A DNA stretch of 64,000 nt from Brachionus plicatilis (lineage: Eukaryota > Rotifera > Eurotatoria > Ploima > Brachionidae): positions 90,636 through 154,635 of the forward strand of contig QEOQ01000559.1 of NCBI GenBank assembly GCA_010279815.1, read 5' to 3'. The position numbers and the translations under genes are program-made. Positions 1-11,323 of this stretch are shown here, piece by piece. The stretch's first letter is position 1. Every line of letters starts with the position of its first letter. The notes beneath the pieces are model-generated. The model had not been told where the DNA came from. It made no database searches and saw nothing but the letters and a program-made list of their open reading frames with translations.

Positions 1-730
1 TTTTTTAAAATTATTTACTAAGTCTTTTTTAGTGTTTTAAAAAAAACATAATTAAATTTTTTTATTCCGAATAAAAAGAAGTTAACCAACACATTTTAAT
101 GTCCCTAGTCTGCTGATTTAAAATTTTTTATTTTGGTTTTTTTATTTAAAAAAAAATTCGATAATTGAAAAAAAAAATTTTAAAAAAGAAAAAACAAAGA
201 CAAAAAAAACTAAAATTTAAATATTTTTTTCATTAATTAACATGGAAATTGGGTATAATCATCAAAATCTAATGTTTATTATTAAAAATAATTGATTAAT
301 AATAGGATATGTTTTAAATGTTTTTTCAATTAAAAAATTAAAGAAGAAGCATCTCTTTGTAGTATTCAATGTTGACGCTTCGTATTAGTTTTAAGTTGTC
401 AAAAATTTTACTAAAAAAATTCAATTTTCTTTTCATCTATTTAATTGTTCTTATTGAATTGGTATTATATTTTCTAAATTGCATAGCTAATTTTTTTGTG
501 AGACTATTTTTTTATGGTCTATTAAAATTGATTACACAATTTTTTAAAATAATGCCACAATTATTAAATAAATGTACACAATTTTTAAAACAATCCATAA
601 AAAAAAAGATTTAGACTTAATTAAATAAATAATCACTTATTATATAAAAAATGACACTTATTTGATTAAGAAGGCCTCTAAATTATTAAAAAATAAATTC
701 TTGAATTGACAAATAGTGGTCGAATTTTGA
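1..730. other. AT-rich sequence, no gene seen
   Basis: Long A and T runs. An 81-codon open frame at 369-614 is low-complexity Phe/Leu/Ile/Lys, as expected by chance in AT-rich DNA, and I do not call it. Confidence 0.6.
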
Positions 731-835
731 CGAGATGATGAAGTAAATTTACAGCATCAACCGCGTGAAATACGACGAAAACGAACTGAACGTGTTAAGC
801 TCTTGAAGTTGTTGATTTTGGCTTAAACACTTTAA

Positions 836-1144
836 ATGTCATCACCAAATTGCAATCGCAGCACGCAAAAAAAGTGTAATTTTGACTCAGTCAATATGGA
901 TATCCCAATTCAATCAAATCGAAAAAAAGGAAGACCAAAAAAAACATTAAAGGCTCTCTTTCTTCAACCTGGCGAAACAAAAGCTTCAAGTTCGGTTCCA
1001 AAGAGAATAAAATCTGACGAAGATCCAGAAGATGAAGTTTTGTCAAAAATACCTAGAATCGGATCAGATCCGAACGAAGCGGCTGACAGCGAGTCAAAAT
1101 CGTGCGAAAAATGTGAAAGTAAAATGATGAAAAGAAGATACTAG
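836..1144 (+). CDS. AT-hook protein with C-terminal CxxC motif, possibly transposon-derived
   Basis: A 102-residue ORF with balanced coding composition. Near residue 31 it has an AT-hook-like stretch (KKGRPKKT), expected to bind the minor groove of AT-rich DNA. An acidic middle follows, then a C-terminal CEKC...MMKRRY. After the TAG stop the same frame reads AYSD, stop, C, so the ORF probably lost the end of a zinc ribbon. The ORF at 21649-21882 keeps that ribbon (CPKC, then MLKRRYWYC, then NKC). A further coding-like basic stretch lies just upstream at 733-825 in another frame. Seen directly: the hook and the shared C-terminus. Inferred: a small family of mobile-element or host DNA-binding proteins, this copy being truncated. 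I do not recognise the family with certainty; a link to Merlin/IS1016-type N-terminal ribbons is only a guess. Confidence 0.5.
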   Translation: MSSPNCNRSTQKKCNFDSVNMDIPIQSNRKKGRPKKTLKALFLQPGETKASSSVPKRIKSDEDPEDEVLSKIPRIGSDPNEAADSESKSCEKCESKMMKRRY

Positions 1145-3012
1145 GCTTATTCAGATTAATGTGTTAAGAAATATTTTTTTTTCTTTTTTTTTGATAATAA
1201 ATATTTTGTTTGTTAAAAAATTTTTTAATTTTTTTTATGAAATTTTTGTGGGGATAAAAAATATTTTTGTGTAATAAAAAAAATTAAAATAGCTTTTTTT
1301 AATGTTTGTTTTTCTTTATAAAATAAATTTGTGTTAAAATATAAAAAAATAGATTTTTCTTAATTTTAATTTTAATGGATATTTTCATTATTTGTGGTTT
1401 TAATATCAAAAATGAATTGGCGTTTTTTTATTTGACTGAAGAAACATATATTTGGTAAATACTATTTATTTAAGAATTTAATGCCAATTTAAACCATTTT
1501 AACAAAATCTTTCCAAATAGACTTTTGAAAAATAAAATCTAGAAAAATTCGAGGTATTTTTTATTAAATTATTTAAATAAAAGTTAAAAAGAAGCATTTT
1601 GAAATCGAGTAAAGACTTAAAGGTTTCAAATTGTTGAGTAATTTGAGAAAAATAGAAATTTGGAAAAAAAATATTATTTTTAAATATTAAAATTTTATGA
1701 GGAATAAATTTTTTCGGTAAATGATGAATAAAATCTGTTATTTTTAGTCAAAAAATAAATTTTTATAATGCGCAGTTTCTTTGATGATTGCAAAATTTTC
1801 TGTTTTGAATTGTGGAAAGATATCTAAAAATATTGTCCTTAAAAATTAATTTCTGATATAATAAAAATAAAAGTAGAGCTATTATGTGACAAAAACCACA
1901 TAGATCAGGCTTTGAAGACATACCTTAATAGCATAAATAATTTAGTTTATCAAGTCTTTTTTTAAATTAATCAATTTAAATAGAATCTATCAATTGATTT
2001 GGAAATGACTCCATTCTGCTGTTACTCTTTAAAAAAAGCTTAACGTTGTTCAAAACTTAGTTACTTGCATAGCAACTTGTATTTTCGAAGCTAAACTTGT
2101 CTCTTTTTTTTTTAATTTTTTTTTATTCAAATTGATGAAATAAGAGCAATTTTAAAAAGAAAAACTTTTTATACTTTGGTTAAAAGTATAAATGGAAAAC
2201 ATTGAAAGTCAATTCATAAATTAAATTTCTCGTATGTTTTTTCGATATAAAATTAACAATTGAAAATTAAACAAATTAAAAGGCTTTGAAAATTTTGAAT
2301 TTAGGAGGTAAAAATCTTGAGGTGGTAAGAATTTAGACACAAATAAAAAAATGATGCATTAAGTAGGCTTTCTAATAAAAAACTATTACTCAACCTACAT
2401 TTCTTTGTTTCAAAATAAAAAGAGGTTTGTTGATTTTAATTTTTTATGCTGAATTAAAAAATAATCGTTCAAAAAAAAATCTAAATTTTTCAATTTTTCA
2501 TTTCGCATTAATTTAAATGAACATTGAGGATATTGATCAAATTATGATAAAAATTAATTTTTTCATAAAATATTTTAATTGATTTTCTAATTATATAATT
2601 AATAAAGAAACATCTTATTACAATGCTAATCAAAATCAAATTTGGTGCTCACATAATTCACACCAGGTTTTGTTTTTAGCCTGATAAGGGTTGTTTTCAA
2701 AGGATACGTTTTGAAATACAAAACTAAATGATAGGATAAAGAATATCAATTTTAAAAAAAATCATATATTTCCTTTAAAAACTTTCAGTTTCTGAAAAAT
2801 TAAAATTTTAGATTATTTTGATCATTTTTTTCTACTAATTATTATAATCAATTAAGGAAATAAGTAGATTAGATAAAATGTTTATCATTTTTAAAGAAAG
2901 TTGTATTCATATTTGTATAAAAACTAAAAATTTTATGCTTGCTTAAATTTATTTAATTTCAATTTAATAAGATCTTTGATAAAAAACTTAAAAAAATTAA
3001 GCATTCATTTTT
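1145..3012. other. AT-rich intergenic sequence, nothing supported
   Basis: No ORF, RNA gene or clear repeat end was recognised in this stretch. Confidence 0.5.
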
Positions 3013-3528
3013 GGCATATTGAAGTTGATAATCAATTCAAAATATCATTTCAATTCAAAGAGTTTATCTTTAATATTAAAATAAATCTTTAAATTTATTT
3101 AAATTATTTCAATGTAACATGCTTACATTTACATAGATTTTAAAAAATAAAATAATTAAAAAAAAGCATTTTCTCATCCCGTTGATAGAAATGATTTCTA
3201 AAGTTTAAATTTATAAGCTGACTTATAGTAGATTTTATTTTGAATTTTTTTATTTCAAAAGTTTTTGTATCTAGAATTCAAGATTAAAAATAAAATTTAA
3301 AAATGAATTTAAGATATTAGATTACAAAAAAGTAATTAAATGAAGGGATTGAACTTTCCTACGAATATTTTCGAAATATAAAATCTATTCTTTTATTAAA
3401 TCTTCATAACATGTTTAGCATGTTACATTTATATTATTTCAATTAATTCAAAGATTAAGTTAAATATCTAATGGTAAACTCCTTAAATTGAAATGATATT
3501 TTGAATTTATCATTAACTTCAAGATGCC
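3013..3528. repeat. MITE with long imperfect terminal inverted repeats
   Basis: The left end (GGCATATTGAAGTTGATAAT) continues through a stretch matching ATATCATTTCAATTCAAAG. The right end is the inverse of the same sequence (CTTAACTTCAAGATGCC side). The inner parts also pair: ATGTAACATGCTTACA near 3112 with TAGCATGTTACA near 3416. A partial copy of the left arm lies at 29832-29912, so this is a dispersed family. No coding content. Confidence 0.65.
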
Positions 3529-3797
3529 TCAATTTTTTTTTATTGCAAAAATTTTAAAATTTTTTAATTGATTTCACAAATCAATAATTTATTTCCACTA
3601 TATTCTTAAATTTTGAAATTATCATTATATTTTACAAATTTTTATTTTTAATATTCTAAAATTTCGTTAGGTTATCATATTTTAATCGGATTTTATGCGA
3701 ATTCAAATAAATTGCTCTTCTCCAAATAAAAATTGCCACCAACTTCAATCTTTGTTTTATAAATAAAAATCTAACAGGATAAAATTAAAAAACGATT

Positions 3798-3876
3798 CAG
3801 TACAACCTCGATATAACGAGCATGTCAAGCGGAAATTCTCCTGCTCGTTATATCGAAACTCTTTGTATCGAAATCT
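3798..3876 (+). repeat. pogo/Tigger-like terminal sequence
   Basis: CAGTACAACCTCGATATAAC followed within 40 bp by its partial inverse (CTGCTCGTTATATCGAAA). This is the typical look of a pogo/Tigger end. No TA duplication is visible next to it. A different pogo-like end lies at 5886-5966; I cannot show that the two belong to one element. Confidence 0.5.
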
Positions 3877-4066
3877 CATTAAAAAAGATGGACAAAAAAA
3901 ATTTTTGGTTTCTAAAATTTTACTAAACAAAAATAAACAAATGATTAACAAAATAAAAATTGTATTTGAAAAAATCAGAAATATAAAAAATTAAACAATT
4001 CGAGCTTTCGCTCCTTTGCAAAGCTTATGAAAAATGTTCCAAAAAACAAATATATGTTTTTATATA

Positions 4067-4586
4067 CAGTACCGATTTGACAAGTGGATTTCTGGTAATT
4101 TTACGTAAATTTACGTGAACTTACGTAAAATTACTTTGTAATAAAAAGTGAATTTACGTAATTTTACGTAAAAATTGGTAAAAATGAAAATGCCAAAAAA
4201 AAGCTCAATTTATTGAAGTTTTTGCTGTTTTCTAATAAATTTTGAAAAAAGTAGTTTCTATTTATTTGATTGTATTTTACCAAAAGTTACTTTTTTTAAC
4301 TTTTTTTTACTAATTTTTACGTAAATTTAGGTAAAAAAAAATTAAAATATGGTAAAAAAAAGTAACTTTTGAAAGAAAATTGAGAATTTTTTAATTTTTC
4401 TAATAAACTAGCAGTCCGACCATCCGCCATTTTTGTCTATCGCGATATTAATTACTATCGCGATATTATAGCAAAAATTTCAATAAATTGAGCTTTTTTT
4501 TGTCATTTTCATTTTTACCAATTTTTACGTAAAATTACGTAAATTTACGTAAAATTACCAGAAATCCACTTGTCATATCGGTACTG
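4067..4586. mobile_element. Tc1/mariner-type MITE with about 50-bp inverted ends
   Basis: Both ends read CAGTACCGATNTGACAAGTG when oriented inward and continue into repeated TTTACGTAA units. Each end is flanked by TA (TATA on both sides). The interior has two copies of ATCGCGATATTA and no ORF. The TA target and CAGT start suggest mobilisation by a Tc1/mariner or pogo transposase. Confidence 0.8.
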
Positions 4587-4760
4587 TATATACGTTCATT
4601 ACTAAAAAAAAAATTTTTTTTAAAGAAAAGAAAAAGAAAAATAAGAGCGAATTTTTGCAAAAACCAAAAAAAAAAACTAAAATAAAGAAAATTAGATATG
4701 ATGACTTTCATTTTTCATATTCATAAGTTCACGCTAATAGGACATTAATAGATTTGTTGT

Positions 4761-5520
4761 TCATGATCGATTCATTTCAATAGCATCAAGCCGAATTTTA
4801 ATATTACTTTTACTATTTTTGTAAATATAAATTATTTTTAGTTTTTTATTTCCAGTTTTGCTAAGAATATTTAGAAGCTTTTCAAATTTCTCTCGAGCAT
4901 TGATTTCTAGATTTTTTATATAATTATCACAAAAGATTGCTTGGAAAATTAGTCCTTTTGAATCGGGAATATTATTTCAGCACAATCAATTTCTGATTGG
5001 CACAATGAAAAAAATATTCAACACAATTCGATTTCTTCTTAGCACAAAAAATTATATTTAAAAAAAAAAACATTTAAAACAAAAAAATTGTGTTTGAAAA
5101 TAATTCTTAAAGGAAATTTAATTTTAATTTAAAATTTTATTTAATGATATTTATAAGTGGAAGAGAGGTAAATAAAGTAAAAATAAAATAAATACATTTA
5201 TTTTATTTTTAATTTTTAGTTTTTTTAAAAGTATTTTTTTCAAATTTAATTTTTTGTGTTGAGCGTTTTGAAATTGTGTTGAATGGTTATTTTTTTGTGT
5301 TGAAAAGGGAGACCCCTTTGAATCCGTAATGATACTTGTTTTTTAGTTTAACCATCTGTTTAATTTCAGAATTAATACTTCGGCCTTGTTCTGTGATTTG
5401 GAGAAATCAACAATGATATTTAATCCATTTCTTGTGTAAATACATATTTTGATTCGTTTCCATATAAAAATTCTTGACCAGTCCTGATTAGCCAACTCGT
5501 CTTTAATGTTCAGAAATCGG
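4761..5520 (-). pseudogene. unidentified coding remnant split by a 352-bp insertion
   Basis: Read on the minus strand, 5400-5317 and then 4964-4761 give one open frame once the insertion at 4965-5316 is removed. It contains KYHYGFKGLIFQAIFCDNYI and NAREKFEKLLNILS and ends with a TGA at 4761. The upstream part (5400-5520) still looks coding but needs a frame change. Residue use is protein-like, not poly-Lys/Asn noise. I do not recognise the protein. It could be the 3' end of a host gene or a transposase, and it is broken in any case. Confidence 0.35.
4965..5316. mobile_element. short non-autonomous element with 8-bp target duplication
   Basis: The element is bounded by the direct repeat TTTGAATC at 4957-4964 and 5317-5324. 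It begins GGGAATAT and ends GACCCC. Inside are repeated CACAA/TTGTG-type words in opposite orientation toward the two ends (TTTCAGCACAAT against TGTGTTGAAAAG). An 8-bp duplication suggests a hAT-type insertion. Related TGTGTTGAAA words at 30840-30980 may be another decayed copy. Confidence 0.65.
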
Positions 5521-5885
5521 CTTTAAAGTAATTAAGATTTTTTGATGAGTATTTAGTTTTACTCGAGTTTCTGGATTCCTTTTTAACAAGAAAAAGAGTA
5601 TTTTTACAATATATAAAAAAAAGGTCCGAAAGTTAAAATTTTAACAGATAATATGTCTTTTAGTGTTTCTATCATCCCCATTTCTGCCGAAAAAGGAACC
5701 CTAATATTGCTAAAATGCATAAATCCTCATCCTTATATTAATAAATCAAACATTATTCTAGCATAATTCGCCTGAGAATTTAAAAAATAGACCGATGATA
5801 AATTACTGAAGAAATTTAATCTATAATGTAAGAATAGGATGTTTTTTCTTCAATCCGGAACTTTAAGTTAAAATTCCTATCTTCC

Positions 5886-5966
5886 TAGATAACGATATCT
5901 CGGATATTCGCTAATTCCGACAAAATTTAAGAAAATAAGTTAGGCCGGATTAACTAGAGTTGACTG
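5886..5966 (-). repeat. pogo-like right terminus
   Basis: Read on the minus strand it starts CAGTCAACTCTAGTTAATCC and is followed by GAATTAGCGAATATCCGAGA, a pattern typical of pogo element ends. It lies next to TA on the outer side. No transposase that can be assigned to it was found. Confidence 0.55.
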
Positions 5967-6262
5967 TAACTTGATTGAACTATTGGCTAATGGGGGAAAA
6001 ATATTTGGATTTTTTTCGGTGAGTTAATTAACATTGACTTTAAAGAAAAATTAAAAATTTAATATACATTTATCATTGTTTTTTTTATTTATTAAAAAAT
6101 TGATTAATAATTTTTTATAAAAATTATGATTTTAGATATTTAAATTTTAACAAATAAAATAAATTAAAAGATAGTTAACCTTAATAACGGCTAACAACAT
6201 TTTTATAATGGTTTTGCACATTTTTAATAATAAGAGAAAATATTAAGAAGCTAAATTGTAAA

Positions 6263-7413
6263 TTAGGTTGTTTAATAAGTTTTTTGGTCATTTTTTAAGT
6301 GAAAAAATTTGACTCAAGATAATAATTTTTTATTCAATTCTGTACATCATTTTAAAGAGCAACTCTTGCTTTTTCAGATGATGTAAAAGATAATATGCTT
6401 GCTTTTTAAATTTTTAAAAATTTATTTATATCTATCACGAAAAAAATGTATATCCGTCATTGTTTGTTATTCAAGTTTAAGAAGGAAAAAATGGGATGTT
6501 GGCTACCAAATTATTTTTTTTGGTAAATCGAGATAACGCTCTGACTATACGACTTGTCAAAATTGGTTTTCTCGATTCAAAGCTGGCGATTTCGACCTCA
6601 ATGAGAAAGCAACTGTAGGCAGATCCGTCGAAGCTAATGAAATGTATTTGGAAGAGCTGCTTTTGAGGAAGATATATCTACTAAACCCGAGGATATCGAC
6701 CAAACAGCTTGATGTCAGTAACAAATAGCACCGTTTGGAATGTAATAAAAGCATTAGGGAAGATTAAAAAGGCCGGTATATTGGTCCACCTAAAATCTCT
6801 AAAAAAACAATATTGCGCAACGATTGAACATTTGTGTTTCTCTCATGTCTTGGCAGAAAAAAAAAAGATTTTTCAATGGAAAATCCTAGCTGGAGATGAA
6901 AAGTGAATCTACTTCGATAACCCGGTCAATAAAAAACAATGGATCGATTCTGATAAAGTGCCATTATTTACTCAGGAACGCGAAATTCAGGGAAAAAAGG
7001 TTCTGTTTTTTGTTTGGTGGGATCAGATAGGTATCATTTATTATGAGCTACTGCAACCAAAGCAAACGTTAAACGCAGACCTTTATTCACAGCAACTGAT
7101 TCGTTTGAGCCACGCTTTGGAAGCAAAGCTACAACACAGAGCTAAAGGAGAGCGATAAGTGATTCTTTTACATGACAACATGTTGCAAAAACGACTTGGA
7201 ACATCTTAACTGGGAAGTCTTAAATCACCAAGCTAATTCACCAGACTTGGCTCCTTCAGCTTACCATTTGTTCCGATCGATGTAGAAATTCAGAATACTG
7301 CCAGTAGATGAGAAATATGTATTTCTAGCGAAGTTAATTATTTTAGTGTCTGATAATATTTTATTTTATTTTTTAATGAATAAATTAAGTCTCGAAAAAA
7401 ACGAAAAAACTTA
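6263..7413 (+). mobile_element. mariner transposon, inactive
   Basis: The left end TTAGGTTGTTTAATAAGTTT is a typical mariner terminal repeat. The right end is recognisable as the inverse (AAAAAACTTAT) but decays into TA repeats. The body carries a dead mariner transposase. Confidence 0.8.
6485..7330 (+). pseudogene. mariner transposase pseudogene
   Basis: Fragments in order match mariner transposases: an N-terminal part around 6540-6710 with DNA-binding-domain-like remnants, then HLCFSHVLAEKKKIFQWKIL at about 6820, then the conserved first catalytic region GDEK, stop, IYFDNPVNKKQWIDSDKVP. Next come FFVWWDQIGIIYYELLQP and LNADLYSQQLIRLSHALE, then VILLHDNM, the second catalytic Asp region. Several in-frame stops (for example after GDEK and after AKGER) and frame changes show it cannot make a full 340-350 aa transposase. 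The order and spacing of blocks are those of an intact mariner, so decay was by point changes and small indels. Confidence 0.9.
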
Positions 7414-7480
7414 TATATATAATATACAGCCAAAAAGAAGTGGAAAGAATTTGAGTAATCGATTTTAATTTGTAAAAAAT

Positions 7481-7822
7481 CTAACAATCGCATCCACCCA
7501 AATCACAACCTCCTAAATCGCACCCATCACAATCACATCCTCCTAAATCGCAACCATCGCAATCGCATCCACCACAATCACAGTCTCCGCAACCACAACA
7601 ACTATCGCATAATCCGCATTCACAATTGTCTGTATGATTGTCTTGACAAAAACAGCAACAAAATAAAACTAAGAGTCAAATGGTAAAAATATTATCAAAA
7701 AATAAAGAGATTAAAAATGTAAAAAATTACTTGGGTCTGAATCCCAGCAATAAAGATACGATGCACTACTCGGTTGTGTTGTTTTTACCCTACTATTCTT
7801 GTTTTCTTTTTCACTTTCAGAT
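7481..7822 (-). CDS. cysteine-rich small protein, paralog 1 (5' exon not found)
   Basis: Two exons are supported: 7822-7731 and 7668-7481, joined by a GT-AG intron in phase 1. The first gives a hydrophilic segment (ESEKENKNSRVKTTQPSS). The second begins with CCCFCQDN and becomes a Cys/Gly/Asp array built on CDCDGCDLGG-like units, ending CDC before a TAG stop. About 29 Cys are packed into 60 residues. The exon order, intron phases and the CCFC start of the tail match the complete gene at 31541-31877, so the two are paralogs. By analogy a short first exon ending in phase 2 should lie above 7822, but I could not identify it. Role unknown: metal binding or palmitoylated membrane attachment are possible for such a tail. 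Not a recognised metallothionein. Confidence 0.65.
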
Positions 7823-7956
7823 CTTAAAAAAATTTACTTTTAAATTTTTTGTCAAAATTTATAAAAATTAAATGCCCCGAGGAGATTTTTAAAAATTCAC
7901 GAATGGATATATCAATCGATACATCATTTTAATAACCCAGTCAACTCAATTTAACA

Positions 7957-8129
7957 GATATTTTGTAGAATCTTTAAAGGTATTTTTACAGATTTTTTGT
8001 TGAATTTGTAACGCTTTTTCTTCATAATTTCTGCTCTTTTCTGTAAATATTCTACAAAAAAATTTTAAAAATTCTTTCAAATTTCAATAAAAAATCTATA
8101 TTGATTTCTATAAAGATTCTGCAAAATAT
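7957..8129. repeat. short MITE-like inverted repeat
   Basis: ATATTTTGTAGAATCTTTAA at the left pairs with the inverse of AAAGATTCTGCAAAATAT at the right. No ORF. Confidence 0.45.
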
Positions 8130-8417
8130 TAATAAATATTATTTAATTGTAAATAAAGATTGTAAAATTAAATAAAGGACAAATGTTTTATAAAAAAAGA
8201 TATTTTTGAATTTAAGATTAATAGAATACAAGATTAATTAAAAATAATAGTTAACTTACATATTATTTAATTACAGAAATTATCTTACATATTTTAGATA
8301 TGATATTTTATAGAAATTATCTAACAGTGTCAAAAAAATAAATTGCCACAACTCTTCTAATTGTTTTCTTTTTATGGAATACTTTTTAATTCTTTGCTCG
8401 TGTTTTGTTATTTAATA

Positions 8418-8652
8418 CCGTAAACTTTCGATTATAATTACATGTAATATTACATGGATTTCAGCTATAATTACATGTAATAATAACGTGTTTTTGGCAC
8501 TTTTTTTTGAAATACAGTTACATGTAAGCTGTTTTAGAAAGTCCAGCTATAATTGCGCAATAATAGCTGAAAAACTCTATAATTACATGTAATATAAAAA
8601 AAATTAAAAAATTAAAAAGCGAATCATTTATTTTAGAAAATTTAATGATTAT

Positions 8653-8683
<31 letters not shown>

Positions 8684-9037
8684 TAAGTTACAACAAGCTA
8701 GCAAGCTAGACTTGCGAAGATGGGAAAATTTTAAGGGAAAATATCTGCTTTTAGTTTTAAAACATCGTATTTCCGGACTCCGACCTACCATTTTAATTTT
8801 TTTGATTTTTTGAAACATTAAAATAAATTTTTTTGAAAAAACTAAAGCTTATAAAGAGGGTCAAATGCTATCAGTGTGCTTTTTTTTTTAATTTTTTTTG
8901 AATTATTTTAAATAATTTAATTTAGAATTGCATGTAATTATATCATTAAAAAAAGTATCCGTTTTCTAGAAACAATTACATGTAATAGTATTCATTCGCT
9001 CTGCTATAATTGCGCAATTATAATCGAAAGTTTACGG
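8418..9037. mobile_element. MITE with CCGTAAACTTTCGATTATAA ends
   Basis: Perfect terminal inverted repeats of 20 bp, followed by TTACATGTAAT/TTGCGCAATTAT words repeated toward the interior. TA flanks both ends (8416-8417 and 9038-9039), suggesting a TA target duplication. A (TAA)n microsatellite lies inside at 8651-8682. No coding content. Confidence 0.8.
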
Positions 9038-9039
9038 TA

Positions 9040-11320
9040 ATTTAAATTTTTAAATTTGATGAATTTAATATCACTTTCTATGTATTCGGCACTAAAGATC
9101 TTACATTTTTTTTGAAAATTTATGATTAGAATTAGAATATCATATCATTTAACAAATAACAATAAAATCAAAGCTTGAAAAAAATTTTTTTATCGATTTT
9201 TGACAATTTTAAATCTCACATGAATAAATATTTCAAATTTTTTGGATTGGAGCCTGAATATTTTCAATTATTTCCTGTTTATTTTTTTTAGAAAAGTTGT
9301 TTTCTTATTGCTTTACATAATTTCAATGATCTTCAAATGGTTTTAAATCAGTAGAATTAGCTGGAGTTCTGTTACATTTTTAAACTACAATGTATTTAAT
9401 GCGTCAACATTTAAAAAATGTTAATAAATGCTATGATCACAGTCGTTTTCACGCAAAATAGCTGCATTTAAGTTGTTTATAAGTAACAGGTCTTAAGTAA
9501 AATCAAGTTAATTGTACCCGGAATCTCTAAAATAATTTTTTTTGATATTATCCCCATTTTATTTATTCCAGTAGCAAATAATACCCAAAGTAAATTATAT
9601 CGAAAAAATAACTTAATATAAAATCAAATAGAATCTTCAAGAAAATTTAAAGAAAATAAACTTTCATTTTTTATGAAAATAACGAAAATTTTTAAAACTT
9701 AATTAAAAATAAATACAAATAAACTTTCGACTTTGGCTAGTTCTACAACAGGATTTAATTATCGTTTCTTTATCTTATCAGATTCGCAATCTATACTCTC
9801 AAAAAAATTAATTTAATTTTTAAATTGATCAAAATTATTAAATAATACCGCTGAGCATTTGGTCAAATCATGATCAAATGATCAAAATTTCATAGATTAC
9901 AATATTAATAAAAATTATCAAATTTGCTTTTTTAATATTTTTAAATTAAACACAAGATGTTTATTATTTTAATTGAAAAAAAACAAATCTCTTTTTTCCT
10001 ATTGATTTTTAATTGATTTTTCTAAAATCTATATTCGGAAAGTTAAAGACAAATTTAAAATCCATATCCATATGGCTTTAAGACTTTATTAGTTTTCATA
10101 CACAAAATTTTCAATAAAATACCCCAAATTTTTAATTTTTTACCCCAAATTTATAAGAATAACACCAAAAACAAAAGAAAAAAATAAAAATATAAAATGA
10201 CACTTTTTTTTCACATTATCACCTAATTTAATAGAAATACACCAAATTTATTAAAAAAAAATTTTTTAAATAACTTAAAGACATTAAAATTTTGGAAGGG
10301 ACAAAATAAAGAATTTATTAAGGAAATTTTTTCGGTACCAATTCTTTTTTTATTTTAATCAAATGATGCTAAAACAAAATTAATCCTAAAAAAATAATTT
10401 TTGTACTAAACTTCATAAAACGTTTATATCTGCCGAATACCCTTTTCATTTCACAAAAAATTATGATAATTTGCTAATTTTTTTTTGTGATTCTTGACTA
10501 AAATGCAAACCGTTAAATATTTATTTATTATATTTTATTTTATTAGTTTTTAAGGAACAAAATTATAATTTCTTTTCTATGTTTAATGAGTGTTATATGC
10601 ATTTGCATAATTTTTTTTAAAACGTTAACGTTAAGTTAACGATATTAGAAAAAAATAATTTTAAATAAAATATATTTACAATAAATATAAATACCTGTTT
10701 TCATCTGATTTCAAGTCACTAAATTGACCAAATGTTGACATTTTTGTTAATACCTGGAGAAATATAAAATTTAAGCGAATTGTTATTGAAACCGCTTTTG
10801 TGTTTCTTCTTTTAATTTAATTTCTTCAAGCACTAATTTTTAACCAACAACAATTTAATCAAAATAAAAGTGAATTATACTGTTCGTGATTTCGAAATTA
10901 TAATAATAAAAATTATAAAAGTTTAAATCACGAGCTTTACTTGAATCATTATTATCGCAAATTCAATTCATTTAATTTTAAAATAAAAGAGCTATTTTTC
11001 TTTTTTTTTGAATTTTTTTAACGTCAAAGAGGAGAAAAGAATGACTAAATAGTTAAAAAATTCATTGGTAAATTTCGAAATAGATGAGAGTAAATAGTTA
11101 AAATGCTAAAATTTACCTTATAAAATAAAAATTATCAAAATATTTTTAAGATTTTAAAACATTATTTTCAAAAATAGAATTTTAAAAAACTTGATTTGAA
11201 AGTTTTAGGTGATCAATGCATACTAAGGTTTCCACTTAATATTCAGACCAAGAATATTATATTAAATTATTTCATAAATAACACATAATTTATTTTTAAA
11301 GAAAATTTTTCACTATTTTC
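9040..11320. other. AT-rich sequence upstream of scramblase A, nothing supported
   Basis: No ORF or repeat end that I can support, apart from a small palindromic patch (AACGTTAACGTTAAGTTAAC) at 10621. The last bases before the scramblase start (TTTTCAG, then G, then ATG) resemble a 3' splice site, so an untranslated first exon may lie in this stretch. Confidence 0.4.
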
Positions 11321-11323
11321 AGG

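Noticed and set aside
369..614. 81-codon plus-strand ORF
   Set aside because: Phe/Leu/Ile-rich low-complexity sequence with no family features, as expected by chance in about 78-80% AT DNA.
8651..8682. Regular repeats taken as a possible CRISPR-like array
   Set aside because: A (TAA)n microsatellite inside a MITE; likewise 39221-39240 is the CTA tail of a LINE. No spacers.
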